DNA of 64,000 nucleotides from Myrmaecium sp. VS I D KN 1 (GCA_019775845.1 JADQAV010000032.1:186001-250000); one strand, 5' to 3'. Positions 10,446 to 22,139 are shown, counted from the stretch's first letter. The notes: a model not told the origin generated them from the letters alone. Program-made: numbers and translations.

Positions 10446-11732
10446 CTAGCCATTCCTCCTTCTCTTCGTTTGCCTGGTGACCCGTTCGGTCACCTCGATA
10501 ACCTGATGCTCGGGCTCGAGCTCTCTTTTGATCCTTCTATCAGTCACAGCCACGGAGTCAGCTACCTCCTCGATCTTGACGTTTTCCTTATCTTCGACTT
10601 TGACGGCCATGATCTCTTCTTTGACTTCGACCTTCGCTACGAGCCGTTCAGAGAATGCCTTGAGGTCAGCCGTGAACAAGACCGAATGGGCCCAGCCGGC
10701 CTCTTTCCCCCAGAGGCTGCGGAACTTGTTTGCGACAGCATCATACGTAGCCTTCGTCAAGCTACTATGTTTCCCTTTGCCGAATCTGTAATCTCTTTGA
10801 GCGATCTGCCACACATGCGTGTCGACCGGTACAGCTTCTCCCCATCCAAGCCCCATTAGACAAACACAATCAGCGACCTTTGGTCCTACACCTTGTAATG
10901 CTAGGAGTTCCTGGTGTGCTTTTCTATAACCGTCTCGGCCACCTTCAACCAGTTCACCCGCAGATCTGGCCTCCTGTCCAAGCAACGGGCTCTCAGGGTT
11001 ACGCAGACCATCCAACCAGCCTTCATCTCTTTCTTCCGCGATGGTTATAGCTGTTTGATGAATATATTTGGCTCGGTAGCCGAATCCCAGTTGCCGTAGC
11101 TGTTGTTCGACTTTGGGATCAGTCAGTTGGCTTGGTGACGGGAGGTCATGGTATGGTCGTGAGTCCAGATGTCCAATCAGCGGGCCGTAGTTTATGCAGA
11201 GCTTTTCGACCATCTGCGATATACGTGCAATGTTATTGTTGCTGCTACAGATGAACCCAACGAGCGCTTCCCAAGCGTCTTGCTTCAAGATGCGGACACC
11301 GGTGAACTTCGGCGCCTTCTTCTTGAAGTTGCTATCCGCAGCTGCCCACTGCTCGTACAGCTGCGCCAGGTTGGGGCCCAGGTTGAAGTAATGTTCAATC
11401 AGCGCCTGCGTATCATCGTCCCGTTCATTCGCGATACCGCTGGATGCGGTTTCCTCCGATGGATTCTGCTCGGGGAAGATGGCTCTGTAGTAGAGATGCT
11501 CCGGGTCTTGTTTCAGCGAGATTATGCGGCCGTGCAATGCACAAGACCACTCGTCATCTCCTGACTTTCTCCATCTACCAAGAATATCAATGGCCTGTTA
11601 ACTCAGAGATCTGCAACGGGAACCGCCATCAGCTTACCGAAAGGATTGCCCGCAGCGAAGCGTGGTATTAATGCACAGCTCGGTCAAGCTCACGGGAAGT
11701 TTCCGCCATTCTGATATCCGCAGGTTTCCCAT
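10446..11732 (-). CDS. OGG1: N-glycosylase/DNA lyase OGG1 (8-oxoguanine DNA glycosylase)
   Basis: Complement(join(10446..11574,11638..11732)), 407 aa. It excises 8-oxoguanine opposite C in base-excision repair. The 63-nt intron joins TTLRCGQSF to RWRKSGDDEWSCALHGR, as in the family. The N-terminal OGG domain is followed by the HhH-GPD core: EALVGFICSSNNNIARI, then LLALQGVGPKVADCVCLMGL with the catalytic Lys in GPKVADC, and VPVDTHVWQIAQRDY with the essential Asp. After the glycosylase domain there is a Lys/Glu-rich tail of about 65 residues with four psi-K-x-E motifs (residues 349-383) and a KRRR basic end that could be a nuclear signal. Divergent from U2AF with 337 bp between starts. Confidence 0.97.
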
Positions 11733-12069
11733 TCCGCCACCAGTCAATGCCCCAAAAGCGACATTGTATTTCATCGCTTCTTAACTCCGACGGGACGCGC
11801 CCTCGGTGGACAGTGCGCGTCTCCGAGTCGGAAAAACGTTTATACGCTAATTTCGAGCGCGGACCAACTACCCTACTCCCGACCTTTTCGTAAACCAAGC
11901 TCGTCTGGAAGCAACATTGCGAAGCACAAGAACGCCTGCACCTTTTGCGCCTTTCCGAGCCACTGCATTTTATCAAGGAGCCTGTGCTGCGCAGTGGTGC
12001 CCAGGAAATACTCACAGAACCCCGATCCCTCAAGCGAAGTGACAGGTAAACCCTGCCACTCCTGCAACA
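11733..12069. promoter_or_regulatory. Divergent promoter OGG1 / U2AF large subunit
   Basis: Only 337 bp separate the two start codons, so both promoters and leaders overlap. A TTTATACG stretch (about 11839-11846) is the only AT-rich core-like element noticed. Confidence 0.55.
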
Positions 12070-13985
12070 TGAACGGCGATTCTTATTCCAGAGGTGAGAT
12101 CTCCTCCAGCTACCATGTGTATATCAGCACAAGGACTCGGTTTAACGTCTTCTAGAAAGCGGTCGCCATAGTTCAGCTCGTGAGCATCACGTAAGTGCAC
12201 CTTCAATCCCCTCATATCTGCCGGTACCTGGCTAAACATCATCAATAGTCATCGCGCGTTGACCGCGTAGAACGTGATGACCGTCGCGAGAGGGACAGAG
12301 GAGACAGAGGGGAGCGTGAACGTGACCGGCGCCGTCGGTCGAGATCTCCGGGCCACCGCGGTTCGCGCCGCGACTACGAAGTGGACACTTATTCCTCGAG
12401 TCGTGGGTACAGGGAACGTGAGCGCGAAGATAGGTATGCCGGCAGGGAGAGGCGGGACGATCATGGATGGGAAAGAGACCGTGAGCGGGGATCGCGTCGG
12501 GAGCGTAGAGACGATGACAAGCCTCGCCGTGACCGAGACCTTTTCGATGACCGCGGCGGGCGTGGGAGGCGTGAGCGCGACGGAGCTGGTGGTCGCGAAC
12601 GCAAGCGCAGCGCAACACCTCCACCGAAGAAACGGGAACCGACACCGGACCTGACCAACGTGGTCTCCATCCTTGAGCGAAAACGCAGAATGACGCAGTG
12701 GGATATCAAACCCCCCGGTTATGAGCAGGTAACCGCTGAACAGGCCAAGCTTTCCGGCATGTTCCCGCTTCCAGGAGCGCCGCGCCAACAGCCAATGGAC
12801 CCTAGCCGCCTACAAGCGTTCATGAACCAGCCCGCTGGTGCTGCGAACTCCTCCGCCCTCAAACCGACCAACTCGCGCCAGGCCAAGCGGCTCGTCGTTC
12901 ACAACATTCCTTCGAATGCAACTGACGAGTCCCTTCTAGAGTTCTTCAACCTCCAGATGAACTCACTTAATGTAGTTTCAGGTCCCGAGCCCTGTGTTTC
13001 CGCCCAGATGTCGCCGGATAAATCCTTCGCTTTGCTGGAGTTCAAGACCGCCGAAGACGCTACTGTGGCGCTTGCTATGGATGGCATCACTATGGAGAAT
13101 AGCGAGAGTACCGCCGAAAATGGTGCAACGAAAGGCCTGTCTATCCGCCGCCCCAAGGATTACATTGTCCCTGCGGTCGCTGATGATCCAGACTACCAAG
13201 AGGGCGTCGTCTCCAATGTTGTCAAAGACTCACCCAATAAGATTAGCATTACCTCCATCCCTCCGTATCTCACCGACGAGAATATCACCGACCTTCTTAC
13301 TGCGTTCGGTACCTTGAAGGCCTTTGTGCTGGTTAAGGACAGGGATTCCGAACAAAACAGGGGTATTGCCTTCGCAGAGTACACTGATCCCGCAGCCACA
13401 GACGTTGCTATTGAGTCTCTCAACGGCATGGAGCTTGGCGAGGGAACACTAAAGGCACAGCGCGCCAGTACTGGCATTCAGCAGGCTGCAGGTCTTGAAA
13501 TGGGTGTAAACGCCATGTCCTTACTGGCCGGAACAACGTCCGCAGATCTTGAACAGGGCCGTGTCCTTCAGCTTCTGAACATGGTTACTCCGGATGAGCT
13601 CATTGACAACCAGGAATATGAAGGTATGCGCAGACGCGCAGATTGATGCGCAGATCCCAGAGCCATTGCTGACAGCTTATGCACAGAAATCATGGACGAT
13701 GTTCGCGAAGAATGTGAGAAGTACGGGAAGGTGCTTGAGGTAAAGATCCCTCGTCCTAGCGGAGCTAGCAGACAAGCACCCGGGGTTGGTAAGATCTTCG
13801 TGAAGTATAGTACCCCCGAAGAAGCTCAAAAGGCTTTGCGAGGACTTGCTGGCCGCAAATTCTCGGACAGGACGGTTGTTGCCACGTTCTTTGCAGAGGT
13901 AAAACTCACTCCCCGGACCATCTTTGATCGGAGATGGAATGCTAATACCTTCTCACAGGAATATTTCGATGTGAACGCATGGTGA
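12070..13985 (+). CDS. Splicing factor U2AF large subunit (U2AF65-like)
   Basis: Join(12070..12094,12156..12190,12249..13623,13687..13898,13959..13985), 557 aa. It binds the polypyrimidine tract and recruits U2 snRNP. Order: an RS/RE/RD-rich N-terminal ~120 residues; the small-subunit-binding linker VVSILERKRRMTQWDIKPPG; RRM1 (RQAKRLVVHNIPSNATDESL); RRM2 (NKISITSIPPYLTDENITDL, then RGIAFAEY); and a C-terminal UHM-type RRM (LLNMVTPDELIDNQEYEEIM ... GKIFVKYSTPEEAQKA) ending FDVNAW. All four introns are 58-63 nt with GT/AG ends. The first two coding exons are tiny (25 and 35 nt); they keep frame but are the least certain part. Confidence 0.95.
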
Positions 13986-14584
13986 TTGGTATGTGGGGGC
14001 GCCTTGAGCAGATATGGCTTTGCTGATGCATAGTGTGAATACGACGCTGCTTTCACGACGTGATCCGGGAAAAGGGAATGCACTGTATAACTAGGATAGT
14101 ACGCTGCCATAGCTGGATTGATATATAAAGTCTCGTCCGCCGATTAGGGCGTATCATTAGTAGTCTCGTGTAGACGTCAAAACCGTAATCATCTCATATC
14201 TTGCGACTCCTAAACACTTTATGGCATCTTCGGGCCGTCTGGAGACGATGGATCTTGCGCGAACGAGGTTTTTCAGAGATGCAGGCATGATTGACGGCGC
14301 TATATGGCCCGTTCCGTGACAGTGGTTTGACGGGAGCGCTCTGCTGAGAGCGCGGCCCATCCGCAGGGTCCGCCGTTCACCCAAGAAGGGGCGAACTTGG
14401 AAATCCCCGCCCCCGCCATTGGTCCCACCGTGCGTTCCTCACGAGTCGGAGATCGACTGCAACCCCATGGCGCACCCTCAGCAAGCAACTGCGCGACCGT
14501 CTATGACATGATTCTCAGCTCCAGTCGCTCATCCGCCTCCTTCACCCACTTCCTCGTCACCCTCAATCGTCCGCTGGGATAACA
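13986..14584. other. Intergenic between U2AF and the dehydratase gene
   Basis: U2AF 3' UTR and promoter of the nucleotide-sugar dehydratase, same strand. No other gene seen. Confidence 0.5.
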
Positions 14585-16162
14585 ATGTCCGCCGTCGCGG
14601 ACGGTCCGCTTGAAACGAGCTCTCCCGACAACGAAAGTAGGCGACTCCCTCGTACATATATGGGATCTACGGACTCACCAAAGCTGTTGCCAGGCCGTCG
14701 CAGACGGAGCTCAACCGTCCTCGATCCGAAAAGCTACATCCATCCTGAGATATGGACCCAGGCGCCGGTGCTCACGGGTACGACCAGCTTCGAGCCCTTG
14801 CCTGACGCCCGAAATATCATGGTCACTGGTGGAGCGGGCTTCATGTATGAGACGTCCTCCTACCCGGCGCATCGTACATCGGACGCGCTGACGCAGACGA
14901 CAGCGGCTGCTGGCTCGTCCGCCATCTGGTCCTCACCTACCCGGACGCCTACAACGTCGTCTCCTTCGACAAGCTAGACTATTGCGCCTCGCTCAACAAC
15001 ACGCGCAAGCTGTCAAACTGCGCCAACTTCGCCTTCGAGCAAGGCGACATCACCTCGCCGGCGGACGTGAAGCGGTGCCTGCGCAAGCACCACATCGACA
15101 CCATCTTCCACGTCGCCGCGCAGTCGCACGTCGACCACAGCTTCGGCAACTCCTACCAGTTCACGAACACGAACGTGTACGGGACGCACGTGCTGCTGGA
15201 GAGCGCCCGGGCCCATGGCGTCTCCCGCTTCATCCACATCTCCACCGACGAGGTGTACGGCGAGGTCGCCGCGGACGCGGACGATCTGATCGAGAGCAGC
15301 ATCCTCGCGCCCACGAACCCGTACGCGGCCAGCAAGGCCGCCGCCGAGATGCTCGTGAATGCGTATTGGAAGAGCTTCAAGCTCCCCGTCATCAGCGTCC
15401 GCAGCAACAACGTGTACGGGCCGCATCAATTTCCAGAAAGTCGGTGCATGCACATCCCCCCCTCCTCCCCCCATCCCTCATCCTAACCATCCCCCCGTCC
15501 CAGAAATCATCCCCAAATTCATCATGCTCCTCCACCGCAAGCGCAAACTGCTCCTGCACGGCGACGGCCGGCCGACGCGCCGCTACCTCTACGCCAGCGA
15601 CATGACCAACGCCCTGGACACCATCTTCCACCGGGGCACCATCGGACAAACCTACAACGTCGCCTCCACCGCCGAACTCTCCAACCGGAGCCTAGCCGGT
15701 TACATCCTGCACGCCTTCGGCCTCCTGCCCCTCTCGGAGATCCACAACCCCACCGCCCTCGCCCCCTTCGTCCAGCACACCGACGACCGCCCCTTCAACG
15801 ACCACCGCTACGCCACCGACGGCGCCAAGCTCGCCCGCCTCGGCTGGCGCGCCCGCGTCCCCTTCTTCCCTGACGGCCTCCGCCGGACGGTGGCGTGGTA
15901 TCGGCGCTTTGGCGAGGTTTGGTGGGGTGCGGATTTGGCCCGTGTACTCACGCCGTTCCCCGTCGTGGGGCCCGGCAATGCGATTTGGACGCGCGAGGAG
16001 CATGAGGCGTTTGGTGATGAGGAAGAAGGGGAGGGGGAGGGGGAGGGGGAGGGGAAGGTGACAGGGGAGGAGGAGGAAGGGAAGGAGGGGGAGGGGGATG
16101 GGAAGGATGGGGAGGAGGAAAGGAGGAGGGAAGAGGGGGAAGAGGGCAAGCAGTCCTTGTGA
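14585..16162 (+). CDS. Nucleotide-sugar (dTDP/UDP-glucose) 4,6-dehydratase
   Basis: Join(14585..14844,14904..15439,15504..16162), 484 aa. This extended SDR enzyme converts NDP-glucose to the 4-keto-6-deoxy sugar, the first step toward rhamnose-type sugars. Seen: an N-terminal extension of ~75 residues, the NAD-binding TGGAGFIG rebuilt across intron 1, FHVAAQSHVDHSFGN, ISTDEVYGE with the catalytic Thr-Asp-Glu set, YAASKAAAE with the Tyr-x3-Lys pair, VRSNNVYGPHQFPEK across intron 2, and DDRPFNDHRYATD. The intron 2 donor is the weak GTCGGT. The last ~45 residues are an almost pure Glu/Gly/Lys tail with no counterpart in the enzyme family. It is encoded by G-rich low-complexity DNA. Confidence 0.92.
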
Positions 16163-16790
16163 TATCCTTCTTTTTCTTTTCGCTTGGCTGGGGCCGGGGG
16201 AAATGGGTGATGGTGGTCCTTGGCTGATCAATGAGTTTACGTGAATTTCTGGTTGGATGATAGAATTGAAGGCTCTGGGACACGCATCCAACTATACATA
16301 GATCGAGCGAGCAAGAACTCGGCGTTGGTCAGATGGGCGCAAGCGTCTTATCCTTCTTACTGTTTTCCCCCTTCTCTATATGCGGAGGCATTCCGCAACC
16401 TGATGTAACACATATACGTACATTAGCCATTTACGCCGGAGCAGCACTTCGCCATGCCACTGATACACGCACGCAGGGCATGAAGAAGCACGACATAGAT
16501 GAGCACCACTCATATCCATGGTACAGTATAAGCGGAGGGAAGCGGAGCAGTATGTACGGGGGTGTGCAGCGGATCGAACAAGAAGAAAATGATGGTCTAG
16601 GTAGTATATAGTCTAGGTAGTAAGAGGATGAAGCTCCCGTCTATCATCCACTCCACGCATCCACGCATGCATCCATCCGCTCATCCCATCCCATCACCAT
16701 CAACAATCAACCCATCGCGCTCCCTCCCCATCGGGAGGCCACCACATCCAAGCACCCTCACCCGGCGGAACGGTATACATCCCACCAAGA
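16163..16790. other. Intergenic, convergent 3' ends
   Basis: Between the 3' ends of the dehydratase and the GH81 gene. Short CATCCA-type repeats near 16640-16700. No gene seen. Confidence 0.5.
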
Positions 16791-18982
16791 TCAACAGCCC
16801 CCCAACCCCGCACACCAAGCCAAATACCACGTCAAGCTCGCACCGCCATCGAGGGCAGCCTCATTAAAATCCGGGGCGGCAAAGAACGCATACGCCGCGC
16901 GGGGGTCCACGAGGGCGTAATTCGCATACAGCAAGCCGCGCCAGCCATCCTGGGCGTCATCGGCGCGGCCGTCCGAGAAATACGCGTCCCACTCCTCCTG
17001 CACGAAGCGGGGGCGGCGGGTGTAGGTGCTGGCGGGGCCGAGGGGGATCATGTGGATGCCCTGGATGAATTCGGGCGCGATGCCGAAGTAGGTTGCGTGG
17101 TCGCATTTGTTCTCGAAGAGGATGCCCGTGACCTTGTTGCCGATGAAGCGGGCGGGTTGGTCGACGTTGGAGGCTTCCATCAGGAAGTGGTGGTGGAAGG
17201 TGCGGGCTTGGATGGCGAGCATGAGCGTGCCGCGCGCCTCCATGTTGCGGTCGCCCAGCACGCGTCCCCACATCCGGAGCGCGTAGCTGGCGAAGGCGTC
17301 TTCGGATGTGGACTCCTCGTCCTTGCCGTCGCCGGACTCGTATAGTCCCTTCGCCCAGCTGTGGCCGTGCCACCAGTCGAACGAGCGGGAGAAGGGGTAG
17401 TAGTCGCCCACGTACGAGTTGGCGTAGTCCTGCACGAGCATCTGCACCCACGCCTTGTTCGTCCCCTGGCTCAGCCAGGCCGGGTCCATGTACGCGATCA
17501 CCGCGGCAGCGTAGACAAAGTAGCCGTAGTGGAAGTGGTGGTCGTTGAAGTTGGTGTTGCCGAAGTCCACCCCGGAGTCCTCGTACCCGCCCGTCGAGAT
17601 GACCCCCTTCCAGGACTCGTCGTACACCAGCGGGTTGATCTGCTTGTTGTCCACGAAGCGAGCGAAGGCTGCCTTTAGCTTGGCCAGCCCGGCCGTCGCG
17701 AGGTCCGGCTTGTCGCTGAGGTAGCGGGTGGCGAAGAGGATGAAGGCGAACTTGGCGAGCGCTTTGCCGGCGAAGTACATCGAGTCCAGGTTGCTTTGTG
17801 CGAGCATGTCTTGCTGGAGCTCTTTGCTTGCGGCGTTGGCAACAGCAGTGGCTGCTGCTGGTGGAAGTTTGGTGACCGATCCCTTCTCGGGCGTCCATGG
17901 TGCGAAATGCATGTCAACCGGGAGGTTTGGCTCGATCATCGTCATTTTGTCTGGAAAGGATGATAAGCATGTCATTCTTCATTTCATCTACAGCGGACTC
18001 ACTTACCTCCGATGATAGCGGTCGCCACGCCTTTGGTCGTCGTCCGAAGCTGGATGCACGTCTTGGTGGACTGCGTGGCCGCATCAAAGGACTCGACATG
18101 GTGCGGCAACGCAAACATGACCAAGGGCTTGGTCCCAAACTTGGTCCACCGCAGGGTGTACGTTGCCGTCGTCCCATCGTTACTCACGGACGCGGAGATG
18201 TTCGCACTCAACGCGAACGTGCCAGCCGATCGATCGTAGACAGCCTCTCCGTCCGCGCCGGCAGGGTTCTTGGCAACCTGTATGCTGCCGTAGAAGCCCG
18301 CCGGTCCTCGGATGGTGGTGTTGTCGACGAGGGTGAAGCCGGCCGGGTTAGCATTGCCGCTGGTGCGGGTGACATAGATCAGCCAGATCTGGTTGTCCTC
18401 CAAGACCACTGCGAACTTGACGGACGAGCCAACCGTGACCGGGCGACTGAGGCTCCGGAAGAACACGGAGGACTGGATCAGGGGAGTGGCACCGCGATAA
18501 ATGGCCGAGATGAACCCCATTCCCTGGAGCATGGGAAAGGTGATCGTGGGGTCGCCTCCAGCCGCGGCGGAGAGGTGAGCGTTGGCCGAGAAGGCACGGA
18601 TCGTGTCGACGGTCAACGTCGTGCTGGGCCCCAGCTCCGCGGCAGACATGATCAGGGAGTGGACGCCAATGGGGTTCAGGTAGTAGCGTGCCGGATCACC
18701 GTCGCCCAGAGCGAGCTGGTTCGCCTCCGTGTGGGAGATGGCGAGGCCCCAGCTCTTCGCGTTGCCGGTCCCTTTGCTCCATTGCAGGGAGTAGGGCTGG
18801 GGGAAGATGGGACAGCCTTGGCTGCCGAGGAAGAAGTTGGCGTAGAACTTGTTGGTCTCGATCGGGGACTTCTGGTCGATGGCCGAGATTCCCAGGCGAG
18901 GCACTGGATGGTTGGTCCGGTGGGCGATGTTGGCCGGCGGAGGATCGCTGCTGATGGGGGTAAAGATACTGGAGGATGTCAT
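16791..18982 (-). CDS. GH81 endo-1,3-beta-glucanase
   Basis: Complement(join(16791..17950,18007..18982)), 711 aa. It hydrolyses internal beta-1,3-glucan bonds in cell-wall remodelling. The N-terminal beta-sandwich begins at HPVPRLGISAID and includes ETNKFYANFFLG and YSLQWSKG. After the 56-nt intron (GTAAGT...CCAG) the (alpha/alpha)6 catalytic domain carries FNDHHFHYGYFVYAAAVIAY, SFDWWHGHSWAKGLYESGDG and the acidic motif KDEESTSEDAFASYALRMWG, which holds the catalytic Glu region of GH81. The protein starts MTSSSIFTPISSDPPPANIA and has no hydrophobic signal peptide, so it resembles the intracellular Eng2/Acf2 type more than the secreted Eng1 type. No C-terminal anchor or binding module. Confidence 0.97.
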
Positions 18983-19936
18983 CTGGGACTGATGTTGGAT
19001 CTGTGAATGAGTGATGGAAGATGCAGGTGTAGGAGGTTCTCAGGTCAAGCGGAATGCTGTGAGTAGTAGATGGTAGGCGATGTGGAGGAGGTGAGGAGTG
19101 TAGGTGGAAGGATGAAGTTGGAGTGAAGGCAGAGCGAGATCCGGTTTTCGAGGTTGGGCTGGCTGCTGATGATGTCAAGCGGGCAGGAGCAATCAATCAG
19201 TGCTGGAGGAGGGAGGAGGGAGGTGGCATGGAGCAATAGCGGGAAAGGGCAGGCCAGAAGGGATGAAGTTGGAAGTCGATACTAACCGCGGGCGTTCAGT
19301 CCAGCAAGAGGCACGACGTACTCGCACCTCTGGCAAGCTCAAAGCGGAGAAGCATTGCCCGCCCCGATCAACGCAGATCCATCAGATCGCGCGAGTAAGT
19401 GAAATCCCGACAACTGGACCGACACACGATCGCATCACCGTCGCATCCAAACCGCCCTGAGTTCGACAGCCATCTTGCACTCGATGGTGGTAAATTGTTG
19501 TAAGAAGAAGGTTGGGCAAGGCGGATGAACTGAACCCTCAGCCCCGGCTAGTCCAGCTTCATCAAAAATCGGATAGCCGAGCATCACCCCAAGGCATTCC
19601 CTCACGATGAAAGAGGAAAAAAAAGGACAGAAATATTGAAGTGAAAAGAAAGAGCCCGGCACGAGCAAGAAATCAGAGTATACATTTATATCCATCTCCT
19701 GACTGATTTTCCGTCCATTCATCTCCACGCAAAGCAAGCCTCATTCACCCCGAGGAAAACAAATGAAAAAGATTATAATTAATATGGCCCTTTCCGATAT
19801 CTTTCCCACAGAGGCACGTTGCCCCGTCATGTCTATGAGAATGTAGTAAATACAGATCCCGAGTACCATAACCTATCATACACCCACTCCACCAATCCAA
19901 CCCCACCCATCCTCCAAACTCCCCTCTCCTCCCCAT
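18983..19936. other. Intergenic, GH81 promoter side
   Basis: Promoter and leader of the GH81 gene and 3' UTR of the hemerythrin-domain gene, both minus strand. No coding content recognised. Confidence 0.5.
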
Positions 19937-21017
19937 CTAAATCAACTTCTCCTCCCCCTCCACCCCCTCATCCGCCACCGTCCCCACCCCATCACCACCA
20001 AGATACTCCCGATTAAACGCCCACAACCCCCTCGGCACACCCTCCGCATCACAGCTCGCAAACCGCCACCAGCGCGCATGCCACCAACCACCCACATGCA
20101 CCAGCGCCCATCGGACCGGGGCCGGCATCGGGGGCCAATCGCGCCACCGCCCCCCTTCGACCGTGCGATCGCAGTGGTACAGAAAAAACGGCAGGACGTC
20201 GGTGTAGCCCGCGCGAGCCAGGGAGGCTTTACCCCAGGCCTTGAAGAGGGCGCGGGTGGTGGCGTCGGTGGTGGGGTCCTGCGGGGGAGGAAGAGAGGCG
20301 ATGGTGCGGATTTCGGCGTGGAAGTGGGTGGTGAAGGGCTCGCGGAAGGCGGCGAGGAGGGAGCGGAGTTTGGTGGGGGAGAGGGCGCGCGGGGAGGGGA
20401 GGGTGGCGAGGTAGGTGTGCAGGGCGCGGAGGCCGGGCATGAAGGATGCTGGTGGTGTGGTGGTGTTGGTTAGTTGTGGATTGGGGATGTGGAGGGGGAA
20501 AAGGGGGAGGAACGTACTATGCTCGGCGAATGTAGCCCCCCAAACTTCCTCCTCCGACTTCCCGAGCACCTGGGCGACGGCGGGGAAGAGCGAGCGCTCC
20601 TCCTCGTCGTGGTGGGTCTGGACGAACTTGCACCAGGTCAGGCAGTAGCCGATGAAGTCGGCGTAGTCCTCCTCCGCCAGCACGGCCGCCTGGTTGTAGA
20701 TGCTGTTGTAGCCGCGCAGGATGGCGTTGTGGAGGAGCGCCATGTGCGAGGCGCCGATCGTGAACACATCATCCTAGACACATCCATCCATTCCGTCAAC
20801 GATCTGAATCCCCACGGGGGAGGGAGGGGGCTCAACTCACCTTGCCCGTCTCATCAACCGGCGTGCGGATCAGCGGGATAGGCGTGTCCGCCCACGGTTT
20901 ACCCGCCAGCATCTTCTTCGCCATATCCGAGTCCATATGCAGCATCCACTGGTTGAGGATGTAGACGCACAGGACCGAGATCAACGGCACCACGATGCTG
21001 GAAAACTTGGCCGACAT
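19937..21017 (-). CDS. Membrane-anchored hemerythrin (HHE)-domain protein
   Basis: Complement(join(19937..20448,20518..20773,20841..21017)), 314 aa. Exon 1 encodes a short cytosolic start, one membrane segment (FSSIVVPLISVLCVYIL) and a linker. The HHE cation-binding four-helix domain follows: SHMALLHNAILRGYNSIY, KFVQTHHDEEERSLFP with the HHxxE-type ligands, FAEHTSFMPGLRAL formed across intron 2, and FTTHFHAEIRTI with the last His/Glu ligands. Intron 2 could be read through, but its GTACGT donor, CTAAC branch and CAG acceptor restore the family spacing. A Trp-rich stretch (WALVHVGGWWHARWWRF) near residue 280 may lie at a membrane surface. Ligand and function (O2, iron or redox sensing) are unknown. 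Confidence 0.9.
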
Positions 21018-21805
21018 GGTGGTGGTGGTCGTCGTCGTGGTCGTCTCCAGAGGGGAGAAGTCGTGGAGAAAAGACGACGCAAAACAACCCTTCCTTTCTT
21101 TTATTCTTCAAGTACTTTTGATACGATCAACCCCTCGCGAAGGCAGAAAAGGAAAACCAAGGAACGCTTCAGATGCAGAAGGACAGCGAGAGCGTGAGAG
21201 AAGTGAGCAGCAGGGCATCCCCCTTTATTCACCACCGTTTAATTAGACATTTTCGCAGAGCAGCGCAACGGCAAGCGCCATTTGTCCATACTCCAGCAAC
21301 GCAAAAAACAGAAGAGAAAAAAAAAGGGGGGGGAAAGCGTGATGACATGGTAGCGTGGTACTGTAGCTTGAGGATGCGCCGAGGATGAGGTGATGACGAG
21401 GTGGTCGGTGGGGTGAGAGAAACACTCCAGCGCGGATGGAGGGCTCTCCGTCGTTGTCGTGTCGTCCGCCTTGCGCGCGAGCGAGCGGTGGGGAATCTGG
21501 GGCGCGGAACGAGGTGTGAGGTTATCGCGTCATGTCTGGAATCTCTCTTGGCTTGATGCGACGAGGAAAAAGGATGATATGTTTATGGTGGTGGACGTGT
21601 GCTGGTAAGTAGGTACCCGGGTGGATGAGGCAAATGTCATGCCTTATGGCCTCAGGCAGATATATCCCATTCGTAATCACACTCCCTCCCTCCCTCCCTC
21701 CCTCTCTCTCTCTAAAAAGAGTAGAGACAGGACGGTAGGTCGCATTGAATAAGACAATCCTTCTACTTCCTCCACTACCACCACTATCACCACCACCGCA
21801 AGCGC

Positions 21806-21859
<54 letters not shown>
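21806..21859. repeat. (TCA)n microsatellite
   Basis: Eighteen perfect TCA units, followed within 50 bp by a GGT/GGA-rich tract. Confidence 0.95.
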
Positions 21860-21950
21860 ATAGAGGAGGAGGAGGTGGTGGTGGTGGTGGTGGTGGATTA
21901 AAAGTGAGATAAATCAATCGAACATACGAGACGACGATACATATATGTTG

Positions 21951-21973
21951 ATATATATATATATATATATATA
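21951..21973. repeat. (AT)n microsatellite
   Basis: About eleven perfect AT units. Confidence 0.95.
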
Positions 21974-21994
21974 ATCATCAGGAACGGGATCGGA

Positions 21995-22038
21995 GAGGAA
22001 GACGAAGACGAAGACGAAGACGAAGACGAAGAGGAAGA
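21995..22038. repeat. (GACGAA)n repeat
   Basis: Hexamer tract of alternating GAC and GAA triplets, about seven units. Confidence 0.9.
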
Positions 22039-22139
22039 CAGCGGGTAGAGCACCGGCACCAGCACCGGCACCAGCCGGAAAACAAGCAGTAAGGTACAGT
22101 AGAGCAGCGAGTGGGACCAGCGTAGCGTAGCGTAGGTAG

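Noticed and set aside
17897-19006. 369-codon plus-strand frame across the GH81 gene
   Set aside because: Antisense to an unambiguous GH81 domain and free of motifs.
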